A DNA stretch of 64,000 nt, from assembly GCA_965218555.1 (NCBI GenBank), contig OZ244625.1, positions 2,976,001 to 3,040,000 of the forward strand. Direction: 5' to 3'. The position numbers and the translations under genes are program-made. Origin of the DNA: JAPPLB01 sp965218555. GTDB lineage: Bacteria; Acidobacteriota; Terriglobia; Bryobacterales; UBA6623. Of the stretch, positions 50,963-60,042 are shown one piece after another. The notes beneath the pieces were generated by a model. It saw nothing but the letters and a program-made list of their open reading frames with translations. It did no database searches and had not been told where the DNA came from. Position 1 is the first letter of the stretch. Every line of letters starts with the position of its first letter.

Positions 50963-52589
50963 ATGGACTTGGACGCTATACGTCGATGGTGAATTAGCGG
51001 ATCTAGAACGTCTGGAACTCACCAGACACCTCGACGAGGTCTGTCAAAACTGCAGAGAGCTCGCGGCTGCGCTGCAGCAGGAAAACCGATTGCTAGTCAA
51101 AACCTTCGCGGAGATCCATTCTCTGAACGAGGAATTTGAAATTGCTGCTAGACGGGGCAAACCCGTGGACGTTGCCAGGTTAGCCGCCTTTGTGGCGGGT
51201 CTGGCCATGACATTGCGACTGGGATTTGGGTTTCTCGCCGGACTTCGGTTTCCAGTGGGTTTGGAATGGCTCAATCCATTCGGCCTTATGGCCCAACTCA
51301 ATCTAGTCGTCAACGGGCTCGTGTATCTTGTCAATGAAGGAGGTGTGATGATGGAGTCCATCATCAAGAACGGCGGTCTTGTCGTTTTATGTGTCCTGGG
51401 GTTGTTTGGTCTGATTGCATCATGGCGGCAATCGGCAAGAACTACTGTGATGCTCGGAATAACGGCGCTGATCCTAGGGTTCCCTGCATCCAGCTACGCG
51501 CTCGATATCCGATCCGGTGAGCTCGTAACCGTGCCGGGCGGAGAGATGTTGGACGACACACTTCTAGCCACCGGCGATTCAGTTCGGATAGACGGCACCG
51601 TCACAGGGGACGTCATTGCCTTCGCACGGCAGGTCGAGGTCTGTGGAACTGTTGAGGGCAACGTATTCGCAAGTGCGCAACGCGTTGAGGTGAGTGGTGA
51701 GGTTGGAGGCAGCATTGTCGGCGCGGCGCAGACGATCCGGGTGAGCGGCCAAGCGATGCGGAATCTTTATGGATTTGCACAGTCCATTGTTGTCGAAAGC
51801 ACGGGCGGAGTGGTTGGGAATGTCACCATCTTTGGGGCCGACGGATCGGTGGATGGCCCCGTTGGACGCGATGTCACGATGTTCGGGGGTCGTCTGAGCA
51901 TTGCGTCGGATATTGGGCAGAACGTCCTGTTTAGGGGCGGACGGGTCTTTTTAGGAGCGCCAGCACTTGTCCGTGGCAACCTGACGGCCCGTGTGGAAGC
52001 GGAAGATGATGTTCAGATCGGTCCTGGGGCCACCGTGATAGGGCAGACTGGCATTGAACTGTCCGAACCCGAGCGCAACCGCTATGCGACCGTTTCCTTC
52101 TACTTGGGGCAGGCCATCGGGATCGCCGCTGCCTTCGTTACAGGCCTGCTATTGTTTTGGCTGTTTCCCGGACTCGCCAGAGTCAATTTAGCCAATACGC
52201 GCGCTTTGGTGACGGCAAGCGGCATTGGTTTCGTGACAGTGATCGCTGTGCCTGTCGCTGCGCTTATACTTGGTATTACATTGATTGGGCTTCCGATCGC
52301 TCTGACCGGGATCGGACTTTGGTCGGTCGGTCTCTATTTAGCCAAGATTGTGATCGCGCAGTTTGTCGGTAAGTCACTGCTCCGAGGTCGAGGGGATCGA
52401 GTCCGCACGATTGCTCCGCAGCTTCTTACGGGACTCGTGCTCATCTTCATCGCTGTCAATCTCCCTTACATTGGAAGACTCCTCCACGTCCTTTTGATTC
52501 TCGTAGGCCTCGGCGCACTCGTTCTGACGTCATACCGGACAGGGAAATGGTGGTACACGACCCCGGATGGGTCGGAACCGGGTGGGTGA
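50946..52589 (+). CDS. Anti-sigma factor fused to a bactofilin-like polymer domain and membrane helices
   Basis: A 547-residue membrane protein. Residues 1-75 resemble a zf-HC2 anti-sigma domain (LYVDGELADLERLELTRHLDEVCQNCRELAAAL; the His-to-Cys spacing is one longer than the usual Hx3CxxC). Two or three membrane helices follow (about 85-185). Residues about 190-365 are bactofilin-like beta-helix repeats (GDSVRIDGTVTGDVIAFARQVEVCGTVEGNVFASAQRVEVSGEVGGSIVGAAQTIRVSG). The C-terminus has several hydrophobic helices (about 375-535). It presumably holds the cognate sigma factor at the membrane and may tie release to envelope state. Confidence 0.82.
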   Translation: MACPTEWTWTLYVDGELADLERLELTRHLDEVCQNCRELAAALQQENRLLVKTFAEIHSLNEEFEIAARRGKPVDVARLAAFVAGLAMTLRLGFGFLAGLRFPVGLEWLNPFGLMAQLNLVVNGLVYLVNEGGVMMESIIKNGGLVVLCVLGLFGLIASWRQSARTTVMLGITALILGFPASSYALDIRSGELVTVPGGEMLDDTLLATGDSVRIDGTVTGDVIAFARQVEVCGTVEGNVFASAQRVEVSGEVGGSIVGAAQTIRVSGQAMRNLYGFAQSIVVESTGGVVGNVTIFGADGSVDGPVGRDVTMFGGRLSIASDIGQNVLFRGGRVFLGAPALVRGNLTARVEAEDDVQIGPGATVIGQTGIELSEPERNRYATVSFYLGQAIGIAAAFVTGLLLFWLFPGLARVNLANTRALVTASGIGFVTVIAVPVAALILGITLIGLPIALTGIGLWSVGLYLAKIVIAQFVGKSLLRGRGDRVRTIAPQLLTGLVLIFIAVNLPYIGRLLHVLLILVGLGALVLTSYRTGKWWYTTPDGSEPGG

Positions 52590-52904
52590 TTTGAGAAGCG
52601 TAGGATAGATCCTGTCTATCCAGAAGTCTCCTTGGCGTTCGATGTCCTCGAGGCGCATCCCGCGATGCATCACAGGGCAGAACTCCAAGACCTCGACCGG
52701 ATCCAGCCGGGCCTGCCGCCCGCAAGCTTCGCACTCCGCAATCAAGAACCAGTCTCCGTCCGCGTAGTCGCCAATCTGCATTACTAGAAGTTCTCCAAAG
52801 CGGGAATCCGCCCGCAGGCGATCTTCGCGCCGGTGTAGCCACCAGGGGAACCACAGTTGGCGAAGCCAACGACGGAACTCCGGTTGTGTGGTCTCGAACG
52901 ACAT
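52530..52904 (-). CDS. Hypothetical protein with zinc-ribbon-like motif
   Basis: A 124-residue frame. The middle (WFLIAECEACGRQARLDPVEVLEFCPVMHRGMRLEDIER) looks like one half of a zinc ribbon (CEACG) of a kind seen in small phage or plasmid proteins. Its end overlaps the 3' end of the bactofilin gene by 60 bp in convergent orientation. No family assigned. Confidence 0.4.
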   Translation of the reverse strand: MSFETTQPEFRRWLRQLWFPWWLHRREDRLRADSRFGELLVMQIGDYADGDWFLIAECEACGRQARLDPVEVLEFCPVMHRGMRLEDIERQGDFWIDRIYPTLLKSPTRFRPIRGRVPPFPCPV

Positions 52905-53145
52905 CTACGCGTTCATCGAAGAGCGGAAGTGCGCCTTCCCGGCCTCTGTTGTAGCGGCGCTGGTCGAGTTCGTTGTTCGGAATGGAATGCGGAAGCCGTT
53001 TGGTGCTCTCAAGATCGTGCTATCCGAGGCCGTGGGGGCAAAGGCCGGTTTCCAAGGCCACCGGGATGCTCAGGTGGTGCGCATGGCGGCGAGAACCTCA
53101 AACCCGCAAACCGTAATGGTTAGTTCCACTCCACGGATGCGGTAG
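52888..53145 (+). other. Weak open frame, possibly not coding
   Basis: An 85-residue frame (NDIYAFIEERKCAFPASVVAALVEFVVRNGMRKPFGALKIVLSEAVGAKAGF) in the gap before the PQQ dehydrogenase 3' end. It reads plausibly but has no ribosome site and no known relative. Confidence 0.2.
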
Positions 53146-53157
53146 ACCAGCCGGCTT

Positions 53158-54753
53158 CTATTTCCGGGTCTTGATCTTGGGTAAACCCATCGGCTCGACG
53201 GGTTCGAAGAGACCGAAGGCGAAGATAGCGGTGGCGGAAGCAATTGCGACGTGCTGCTTGCCGTCGACTTCGTAGATGACGGGCGAAGCGGTTGAAAGTT
53301 CGCCCATGTTGAAGTTCCACAGGTGGCGGCCGGTCTTGGCTTCAAGAGCGATCAACTGCCCGGCGTCGTCGCCGGAGAACAGAACCCCGGTCTTCGTCGA
53401 GACAGTGCCGGTCCACATTCGGCCGAAGCCGGTCATAGGATATTCCCAAGCGCGCTCGCCGGTCTGCGGGTCGATGGCCCGCAGGATGACCTGGCCGCCC
53501 TCCTCGGTGGCGCCGCCGCCGGGAAAGTTCTTCATCGGGAGAGGCTCTTGCTCGGAGGTTGTGAACCAGCCGCACTGCTCCAACGTGAGGACGTAGAGCA
53601 GCCCGGTATCGGGGTGGAAGGTTTGGCCCATCCAGTTCGTTGCGCCTTTGACACTGGGGCAAACCCAGTTACCTTCGATCGTCGGGTCCTTGCCGGGCAC
53701 GAGGATGGGACGGCCGCTGTTGTCGATGCCGGCCGCCCAATCGACGCTGTCAGTGAGCTTGGTGGCCCGCAGAAACTCGCCGGTCTCGCGATCGAGGATA
53801 TAGAAGAACCCGTTGCGGTTGGCGTGCAGGACGAGCTTGCGCGGCTTGCCTTCCCACTCAAGGTCGACCAGCATCGGCCAACTTTGCGCGTCCCAGTCGT
53901 GGGTGTCGTGCGGCGTGAACTGGAAGTACCATTTGATCTTGCCGGTCTCGGGATCGAGTGCAAGCAGCGAGCAACTGTAGAGGTTGTCACCCGGCCTCAC
54001 GGAGGCGTTGAAATCGGGCCAGGGGTTGCCGGTCGTCCAATAGAGGGTATTGAGCTCAGGATCGAAAGTGCCGGAGAGCCAAGTCGCGGCGCCGCCCCAC
54101 TCGATGAGGTCGCCCCAGGTTTCCGAGCCGGGCTCGCCCCTCGCCGGGACGGTGTAGGTGCGCCAGATCTCTTTGCCCGTTTCAGCCGACATCGCGGCCA
54201 AAAACCCACGAACGCCGTAGTCACCGCCGGCGCTGCCGACGATGACCATGTTCTTGACGGCGAAAGGGGCGGAAGTCGAAGTGACGCCGTCCTCGACGCG
54301 GGCGAACTTCTTGCTGAAGAGGACTCCACCCGATCGCCGGTCAAGAGCGGTGAGATAGTTGTCGCTGGTTGTAAAGTAGACGCGGTTTCCGAGAATCGCC
54401 GGCCCGCGGTTGGGTCCGGACTCTTCGGCGCGGCCGTCGACGTAGCTCCAGATCAGCCGGCCGCTGCGCGCGTCGAGCGCAAACACGGCGTTCGTGTTGG
54501 TCACGTATATGACGCCGTCGTAAACGACAGGCGAAGTCTGCAGCCGAACCGAGTTGGGAACGCGGTAGACCCATTTGGGGACCAACGAGCCCGCATTCTC
54601 CGGTGTGATCTGGTCCAGCGGGCTGTGGCGCCAACCGTTGTAGCTTCCGGCGTAGGTCAGCCAGTTCTTGCCAGGGCTATTCAGGATATCTTCGTAGCGA
54701 ACCTGACCGGCTGCAAGGCCACAGATCATGAGGGCTACCGCCAGCACACGCAT
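53158..54753 (-). CDS. PQQ-dependent alcohol/glucose dehydrogenase-type quinoprotein
   Basis: A 531-residue exported protein with signal MRVLAVALMICGLAAGQ. An eight-bladed PQQ propeller is marked by repeated W-motif blades (AGSYNGWRHSPLDQITPENAGSLVPKWVYR, TGKIKWYFQFTPHDTHDWDAQSWPMLVDL). HDTHDWD contains the catalytic Asp of methanol/ethanol-type dehydrogenases. It lacks a fused cytochrome; the diheme cytochrome gene immediately upstream, overlapping by one base (TAATG), is the likely electron acceptor. Substrate probably an alcohol or sugar. Confidence 0.88.
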   Translation of the reverse strand: MRVLAVALMICGLAAGQVRYEDILNSPGKNWLTYAGSYNGWRHSPLDQITPENAGSLVPKWVYRVPNSVRLQTSPVVYDGVIYVTNTNAVFALDARSGRLIWSYVDGRAEESGPNRGPAILGNRVYFTTSDNYLTALDRRSGGVLFSKKFARVEDGVTSTSAPFAVKNMVIVGSAGGDYGVRGFLAAMSAETGKEIWRTYTVPARGEPGSETWGDLIEWGGAATWLSGTFDPELNTLYWTTGNPWPDFNASVRPGDNLYSCSLLALDPETGKIKWYFQFTPHDTHDWDAQSWPMLVDLEWEGKPRKLVLHANRNGFFYILDRETGEFLRATKLTDSVDWAAGIDNSGRPILVPGKDPTIEGNWVCPSVKGATNWMGQTFHPDTGLLYVLTLEQCGWFTTSEQEPLPMKNFPGGGATEEGGQVILRAIDPQTGERAWEYPMTGFGRMWTGTVSTKTGVLFSGDDAGQLIALEAKTGRHLWNFNMGELSTASPVIYEVDGKQHVAIASATAIFAFGLFEPVEPMGLPKIKTRK

Positions 54754-55559
54754 TAGTGACTCGCCTCTGCTCTATCGCGCAGACTCTGCCGGGCCAGGAA
54801 AGCGAACAGGTTTTCGAGTTCTTCGGCCGAGAGCCTCTCGCCGTAGTCGCCGGGCATGGCGGAGCGCTCGAGGATTTCCAACTCGGCGACCTCACGCATT
54901 GAGATGAGATGGAGCTCCCCTTCCCGCTCGATGACCTGCAGTGAGTAGTTGTTGCGGTTGCGCGCCACGCCGTGGATGGTCTTGCCGTTCTTCAGCTTTA
55001 CCGTCACCGCTTCCTTCTCGAGCAAATAGAGTTCCTCCGAGGGTTCAAGGACGGATTCCCGAATGACGGCCAAGGGGCGCAAGCCGCCGATGTTGGTCAG
55101 GTCCGGGCCGAGGTATCCGCCCTTGCCGCGGATCGTGTGGCAGTTCGAGCATTTGGCTTTCTCGCCCCAGAAGATCTTCTCTCCGGCGCTGGCATCGCCG
55201 GGTGGAGGATTTTCGGCTGCTGGACCGATCAACGCGTGAATGAAGGCGACGAGCTGCCAGATTTCATCATCGGAGAGATCCGTCGGCGGCATAACCGTGC
55301 CCGGGATGCCGCCGCGGATCATCGAGAAGATCTTCTCGTCACTGAGCGGGTGCCACATCGGCCGCACCACCAGGTTGGGACCGCGTCCGCCGCTTCCGTC
55401 CGGGCCGTGGCAGCCGGCACAGGACCGCAGGTAGAGTTTCTCGCCGGCCGCAATCTGCACGGGGTCGCCGATGGCCGGATGGTTTGACTCTTTGTCGTAG
55501 CGTCCGTGCTGGGCCACAAGCGGCACGGCCAACAGCAGGAAACAGCAAAATGCCCGCAT
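54753..55559 (-). CDS. Exported diheme c-type cytochrome
   Basis: A 268-residue protein with signal peptide (FCCFLLLAVPLVA). Two haem sites: CAGCHG (about 48-52), followed by MPPTDLSDDEIWQLVAFIHAL, and CSNCHT (about 137-141), followed by YLGPDLTNIGG. The C-terminal half has the KNGKTIHGVARNRNNYSLQVIEREGELHLISMREVAELE pattern of the haem-binding domains attached to exported dehydrogenases, and LSAEELENLFAFLA at the end. It is the first gene of the pair with the PQQ dehydrogenase and passes its electrons on. Confidence 0.88.
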   Translation of the reverse strand: MRAFCCFLLLAVPLVAQHGRYDKESNHPAIGDPVQIAAGEKLYLRSCAGCHGPDGSGGRGPNLVVRPMWHPLSDEKIFSMIRGGIPGTVMPPTDLSDDEIWQLVAFIHALIGPAAENPPPGDASAGEKIFWGEKAKCSNCHTIRGKGGYLGPDLTNIGGLRPLAVIRESVLEPSEELYLLEKEAVTVKLKNGKTIHGVARNRNNYSLQVIEREGELHLISMREVAELEILERSAMPGDYGERLSAEELENLFAFLARQSLRDRAEASH

Positions 55560-55770
55560 GAATAGCTCATGATACAGAATCGTTCCGGCGGCAAGGGGGG
55601 TGACCTGTTGAGTGTTGGGAGGTTGCTTTCAAGGAGCCCGTTGTGTTGCCTACCTAGCGCGGAGCGAGCGGCTGTCGAGGGTTATGCGGCTCTCCGATTG
55701 TCATCGTCGATACCGAGGTCGTATGATAGTCCCGCTTTGTGATCGCAGCTCACCGTTCAGGGAGGATGTA

Positions 55771-57054
55771 ATGAGTAGCTCTCGTATCGTGGTTTCGTTG
55801 TGCCTCGCCGCAGGACTTGGAGCGCCGCTTTGGCTCGGCCAGAACCATCCCGCTGAGGCTCAGGCGCCCGGCTCACCCGCGACGATCAACGCAACCGACC
55901 ATCCTGATCTGCAATCGGCATTCAACGCGCTGCCCGAGGAAGGCGGCGTGGTGCGCATTCCGCCGGGGAACTACGACATCAGCGAGCCGCTCGTCCTATC
56001 GAAGCCCGAGACGCGTGTGGAAGGCTCGGGCGCGGCGACACACATCCGCAATCGAAACGAAGAGGGCAAGCCGGCGCTGATCGTCCGCCACCCGAAGCGC
56101 GAGGCCGCCCAGTCCCGTGAAGATCGCCGCGAAACGTTCCTCTGGCGGGTTCAACTCGCCGACTTCCGTATCAGCGGTAATCCCAAGAGCGGCGACGGCA
56201 TCCACGCCGAGGGCATCAACGAGATCTACATCCACGGCCTGTCGATCGACCGCAACGGCGGTCACGGCCTCAACTGCGTTGACTGCTATGAAGACCCGCG
56301 CATCAACGATTCGATCTTCACCTACAACGCCAAGGCCGGCGTCAATATCGAGGGAGGGCACGACATCGTCGTCAACGGCAACCAATTCGAAGAGAACCAG
56401 GATGCGCTTCGCTGCATCGATGGCTTCAACCTCTGCATGAACGGCAATAACATCGACGACCACCTGCGCCACGGCGTAGTCATCGAGAACACCTACGGCT
56501 CGGTTCTTTCGGGCAACATGATCGAAGAGTGCCAGGGGACGGCCATTGTCCTCGATCGTGATGTCTACGGCGTGACCATCGGGGCGAACGTGATTGCGCA
56601 CAATCAGGGCGGCGGTGTCGACCTGCGCGACGCCTGGGGCAGCTCGGTGTCGGCCAACACCTTCACGATCATGCCGAACCCGGCGGTGCGCGTCGGGCCG
56701 AAAAGCGGCCGCATCAGCATCACCGGGAACGCGTTTTCGAACAGTCACAACGGCCCGCGCACGCGCCGCGAGGAAGACTACGAAGCCACGTGGCCGCAAA
56801 AAGTCTACGCCTCAGGCATCGAGCTCGAAGGCACGACCGACATCGCAATTACCGGCAACCTGTTCACCGGGCTGATCGAGGAAGCCGTCCGCACCAAGGG
56901 CCGCTGCGTACGGATCGCTTTGGCCGGGAACGTCGCCGCCGACCTGGGGCGTAAACGCGGGGAGAAGCTACCGGCGTTTGATATGAGCGGGGCGGAGGAG
57001 GTCACCGCCGGCCTTAACGCCATCGAGAGGGGCTTCGAAGGGAGTCTGAAATGA
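55771..57054 (+). CDS. Exported right-handed beta-helix protein
   Basis: A 427-residue protein. ATG 55771 is chosen for GGAGG 5 bp upstream and the signal peptide (VVSLCLAAGLGAPLWLGQNHPAEA). PDLQSAFNALPEEGGVVRIPPGNYDISEPLVLSK is the typical cap of pectate-lyase-like or poly-G epimerase-type folds. Parallel beta-helix rungs follow (INEIYIHGLSIDRNGGHGLN, HDIVVNGNQFEENQDAL, GSVLSGNMIEECQGTAIVLD, ISITGNAFSNS). Catalytic residues of a lyase or glycosidase cannot be assigned. It may act on or bind a polysaccharide. Confidence 0.82.
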   Translation: MSSSRIVVSLCLAAGLGAPLWLGQNHPAEAQAPGSPATINATDHPDLQSAFNALPEEGGVVRIPPGNYDISEPLVLSKPETRVEGSGAATHIRNRNEEGKPALIVRHPKREAAQSREDRRETFLWRVQLADFRISGNPKSGDGIHAEGINEIYIHGLSIDRNGGHGLNCVDCYEDPRINDSIFTYNAKAGVNIEGGHDIVVNGNQFEENQDALRCIDGFNLCMNGNNIDDHLRHGVVIENTYGSVLSGNMIEECQGTAIVLDRDVYGVTIGANVIAHNQGGGVDLRDAWGSSVSANTFTIMPNPAVRVGPKSGRISITGNAFSNSHNGPRTRREEDYEATWPQKVYASGIELEGTTDIAITGNLFTGLIEEAVRTKGRCVRIALAGNVAADLGRKRGEKLPAFDMSGAEEVTAGLNAIERGFEGSLK

Positions 57055-57100
57055 CTTGCCTTGATGCGGCGGCCGCACGGGAGGTTGCGGTGGATGAGGC

Positions 57101-57865
57101 CTACCGCCGCACGTCCTTCAGCCGGTAGTCGCTGGCCTCGATCCGCACCACTTTGCACATCTCGAAGAGCCGCGACCGAGCCTGCGAGCCGATCCGGTCG
57201 GACAGCGTATCTTTGATGTGATACTGGCCGGACATGGGGTTCTTCGCGCTCTTACGGTCTCCCAAGACCTCGTCGGGAAGATTGGTGGTGACGATGAGGG
57301 CTTTCCTGGCGTTGTAGCGGTGGTTGATAATGCTTGTTACCACGTCCACCACCCAATCACTCACGCGGTGCGAGCCCAAGTCGTCGAGCAGTAGGACCTC
57401 GCCCTCGAGCGCCGACCGATAGGCTTCGCGCTCGCTCGTGCCGGCCGTCGGGTTGTACCCCGCGCGAATCCGGTCCAGCAGGTTCTGATAGTCAAAGAAC
57501 AGACCCGCGAAGCCCTTTTCGATGAGACTCTTCAGCACAGCGCAGGCGAGGTGCGTCTTTCCGACGCCCGGCGGCCCCTGCAACATCAGTCCGGGTTTTG
57601 GGTCCAGCGGAAACTCGCGCACATATCCCTTGGCGTCGATCATGGCGTCCGCCAGCGCACGGTTGGCGATCGGGTTTCCACGGGGCAGGCTGAAGTTGTC
57701 AAAGCTCGCCTGCTCAAATCGCTGAGGGATGCCCGCCTTTTTCAGCAAGGTCCCCTGACGCTCCACCTCCGCGCAGCCGCAACGGACAACTGCCGCAACA
57801 CCCCCTTTGTCAACTTCCTTCCAGCCCGTTCCGCTACATGCAGGACAATCCGGTCGTGCAGGCAT
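57101..57865 (-). CDS. DnaC-like replicative helicase loader ATPase
   Basis: A 254-residue AAA+ protein. The N-terminal zinc motif has four Cys (CPACSGTGW...CGCAEV). Walker A is GPPGVGKTHLACAVLK; Walker B is EVLLLDDLGS; sensor-type TTN follows (ALIVTTNLPDEVL), and an arginine-rich SDRIGSQARSRLFEMCKVVRI matches the C-terminal arginine finger region. DnaC/DnaI-type loaders deliver DnaB at the origin or restart sites. IstB of IS21 is similar, but no IS21 DDE partner is present, so the chromosomal role is favoured. Confidence 0.85.
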   Translation of the reverse strand: MPARPDCPACSGTGWKEVDKGGVAAVVRCGCAEVERQGTLLKKAGIPQRFEQASFDNFSLPRGNPIANRALADAMIDAKGYVREFPLDPKPGLMLQGPPGVGKTHLACAVLKSLIEKGFAGLFFDYQNLLDRIRAGYNPTAGTSEREAYRSALEGEVLLLDDLGSHRVSDWVVDVVTSIINHRYNARKALIVTTNLPDEVLGDRKSAKNPMSGQYHIKDTLSDRIGSQARSRLFEMCKVVRIEASDYRLKDVRR

Positions 57866-57877
57866 GGGTCCTATCCT

Positions 57878-58378
57878 TCATTCGATGACGACAAGCGTCT
57901 CGCCAGCGGCTACTGAACCGCCCTCGACCACTTCGATGACGGCGACCCTGCCCGCCTTCGGCGACTTCATGGCATTCTGCATCTTCATCGCCTCCACTAT
58001 AGCGAGGCCTTGTGCTGCTTCGACTTGTTCGCCTTCGTGAACCAACAATTTGACGACCTTGCCGGGCATGGACGCTATCACTTTCCGAGGCCCGGAGGTG
58101 TCCGATGCGTCTCCGGCCGGCGCCCAGCGCCTCGGATCGGTCACCGTGACTTGATGCGCAACGCCGTTGACGGCAACGTCAAAAGTACCGTTGCCGCGTT
58201 CGTGGATGCGCACATCGTAATGGCGGCGACCCTCCATGACCGAGTAAGCGCGCGGCGCGAGCACCCGAATGTCCGCTTCGCCGGATTCTTCGTCGACTCG
58301 AAAGCAGACCGATGACGAGGAATCGCGCTGCAGCTCCAAGGTCACTTGCTTGTTGCCGATTGCCGAAAGCAGCTTCAT
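57878..58378 (-). CDS. Biotin carboxyl carrier protein / acyl-CoA carboxylase BCCP-type subunit
   Basis: A 166-residue protein ending in a biotinyl domain (about 95-166) with the attachment motif EAMKMQN at Lys (IVEAMKMQNAMKSP) and the usual MPGKVVKLLVHEGEQVEAAQGL lead-in. The N-terminal part resembles the propionyl-CoA carboxylase-type BT region. ATG 58378 is preferred; a GTG at 58387 is in frame. It follows the biotin carboxylase gene, and the two together make the alpha-type half of an acyl-CoA carboxylase; the carboxyltransferase is not in this window. Confidence 0.9.
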   Translation of the reverse strand: MKLLSAIGNKQVTLELQRDSSSSVCFRVDEESGEADIRVLAPRAYSVMEGRRHYDVRIHERGNGTFDVAVNGVAHQVTVTDPRRWAPAGDASDTSGPRKVIASMPGKVVKLLVHEGEQVEAAQGLAIVEAMKMQNAMKSPKAGRVAVIEVVEGGSVAAGETLVVIE

Positions 58379-58405
58379 CGCGGTCACACAGCGGGACTCA
58401 TCCGC

Positions 58406-59905
58406 TCACCGTAGCAAAGCGTCCCGTCCCGACCTCGCCCAGGCGCTGACGCGCGGACCAGACTCTGCTTTGCATTGACCGGCGGTCCGAAGAAAGTGCA
58501 CGCCGGCGCCGACGACAGCGATCCGCCGCTCTGCTTCGTCCGTCCGCCGCAACGCTCTGCGCTCCATCCAGCGCCCGATAAAACCGGCGTCGATCCGTGC
58601 CGCGCGGAATTCTTCGTCTTCAATGATGTCCCGAAAGAAGTCGAGTGTCGTCCGGATTCCCGTCACATTGTATTCCCGAAGCGCGGTACGCAGGCGTGCG
58701 ATTGCGGAATCCCTATCCGTATCCCAGACGACTAACTTCGCAATCAGCGGGTCGTATTCCATGGGTACCGACCAGCCCTGGTACGCTCCCGAGTCGACGC
58801 GTACTCCCGGCCCGCCCGGTTCGGTCAGCGAAGTAATTTCGCCTGGCGAGGGAAAGAACTGATTGTCAGGATCCTCGGCGTAGACGCGACATTCGATCGC
58901 GTGACCATGCAACCCGACATCCTCTTGCAGAAGTGGAAGCTTTGCTCCTGCCGCGATGCGAATCTGTTCGCGCACCAGATCAAGCCGGGTGATCATCTCC
59001 GTCACCGGATGCTCGACCTGCAGACGGGTGTTCATTTCGAGGAAGTAGAACCGTCCTTCGGCGTCAGCGAGAAACTCCACGGTCCCGGCGTTCACATAGC
59101 CCGCCGCCGAGGCCGCTTCAACGCCGGCCTTCGTAATCCTCGCCCGCAATGCCGGGTGCTCTTCGACGAGGGGCGCCGGAGCTTCCTCCAAGACTTTTTG
59201 ATGGCGCCGCTGCAATGAGCATTCCCGTTCCCAAAGATGGATCACGTTGCCGTATCCATCCGCCAAGACCTGGACTTCGAGGTGACGTGGTTTGACGATC
59301 GCCTTCTCGATGTAGATTTCCTGGTTTCCGAAAGCCTGCCGGGCCTCACCGCGGGCCTGTTCGAACGCTGGCGCCATCCCGTCCGCCGATGCAACCAACC
59401 GCATGCCCTTGCCGCCACCCCCGCCGGCGGCTTTGAGCATGACGGGAAATCCAATCATGCTCGCCGCATTCAGGGCCTCATCGAAACTCGCTGCCGGCTC
59501 GGTCGTGCCGGGTACGACGGGGACTCCGGCAGCCATCATCGCCTCACGAGCTCGCGTCTTCGAACCCATCAGACGCATCGAGGCCGCTGTCGGCCCGATG
59601 AACGTCAACCCCGCCCGGTCGCAGGCTTCGACGAACTCGGCGTTCTCGCTGAGAAACCCGTAACCCGGGTGGATCGCATCGGCGCCTGAATCACTTGCGG
59701 CCTTGAGAATTCGTTCGATATTCAGGTAGCTCTCGTGAGCCGGAGGAGGCCCGATCCTCACCGCCTCGTCGGCAAGTCGCACGTGCAGTGACGCACGGTC
59801 CGCGTCGGAGTACACCGTCACTGCCGTGATCCCCATGGCTCTGCAGGTACGGATCACTCGAACCGCAATTTCCCCGCGATTTGCGATCAGGATCTTTCGG
59901 AACAT
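58406..59905 (-). CDS. accC: Biotin carboxylase (acyl-CoA carboxylase subunit)
   Basis: A 499-residue ATP-grasp enzyme. The biotin carboxylase core starts with KILIANRGEIAVRVIRTCR, has the Gly-rich ATP loop AAGGGGGKGMR (about 160-170), RECSLQRRHQKVLEEAPAP, EFLADAEGRFYFLEMNTRLQVEHPVTE, and ends near residue 445. It catalyses ATP-dependent carboxylation of biotin on the carrier encoded next. The C-terminus extends 40-50 residues beyond the usual end with low-complexity sequence. The symbol reflects the family; it could serve propionyl- or acetyl-CoA carboxylase. Confidence 0.92.
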   Translation of the reverse strand: MFRKILIANRGEIAVRVIRTCRAMGITAVTVYSDADRASLHVRLADEAVRIGPPPAHESYLNIERILKAASDSGADAIHPGYGFLSENAEFVEACDRAGLTFIGPTAASMRLMGSKTRAREAMMAAGVPVVPGTTEPAASFDEALNAASMIGFPVMLKAAGGGGGKGMRLVASADGMAPAFEQARGEARQAFGNQEIYIEKAIVKPRHLEVQVLADGYGNVIHLWERECSLQRRHQKVLEEAPAPLVEEHPALRARITKAGVEAASAAGYVNAGTVEFLADAEGRFYFLEMNTRLQVEHPVTEMITRLDLVREQIRIAAGAKLPLLQEDVGLHGHAIECRVYAEDPDNQFFPSPGEITSLTEPGGPGVRVDSGAYQGWSVPMEYDPLIAKLVVWDTDRDSAIARLRTALREYNVTGIRTTLDFFRDIIEDEEFRAARIDAGFIGRWMERRALRRTDEAERRIAVVGAGVHFLRTAGQCKAESGPRVSAWARSGRDALLR

Positions 59906-60042
59906 GCGAACCCAACCCGGCTCGGAGCGCGGGCAAACGCCGATTGTAGCAACGCGCCGACACTTGCGCGGGCGTCCTCCGTCAGTATGCTATTTTGTGA
60001 GGGCCCTTACAACCGAGCAGACCCGAGGAGGACGATCTAGCC

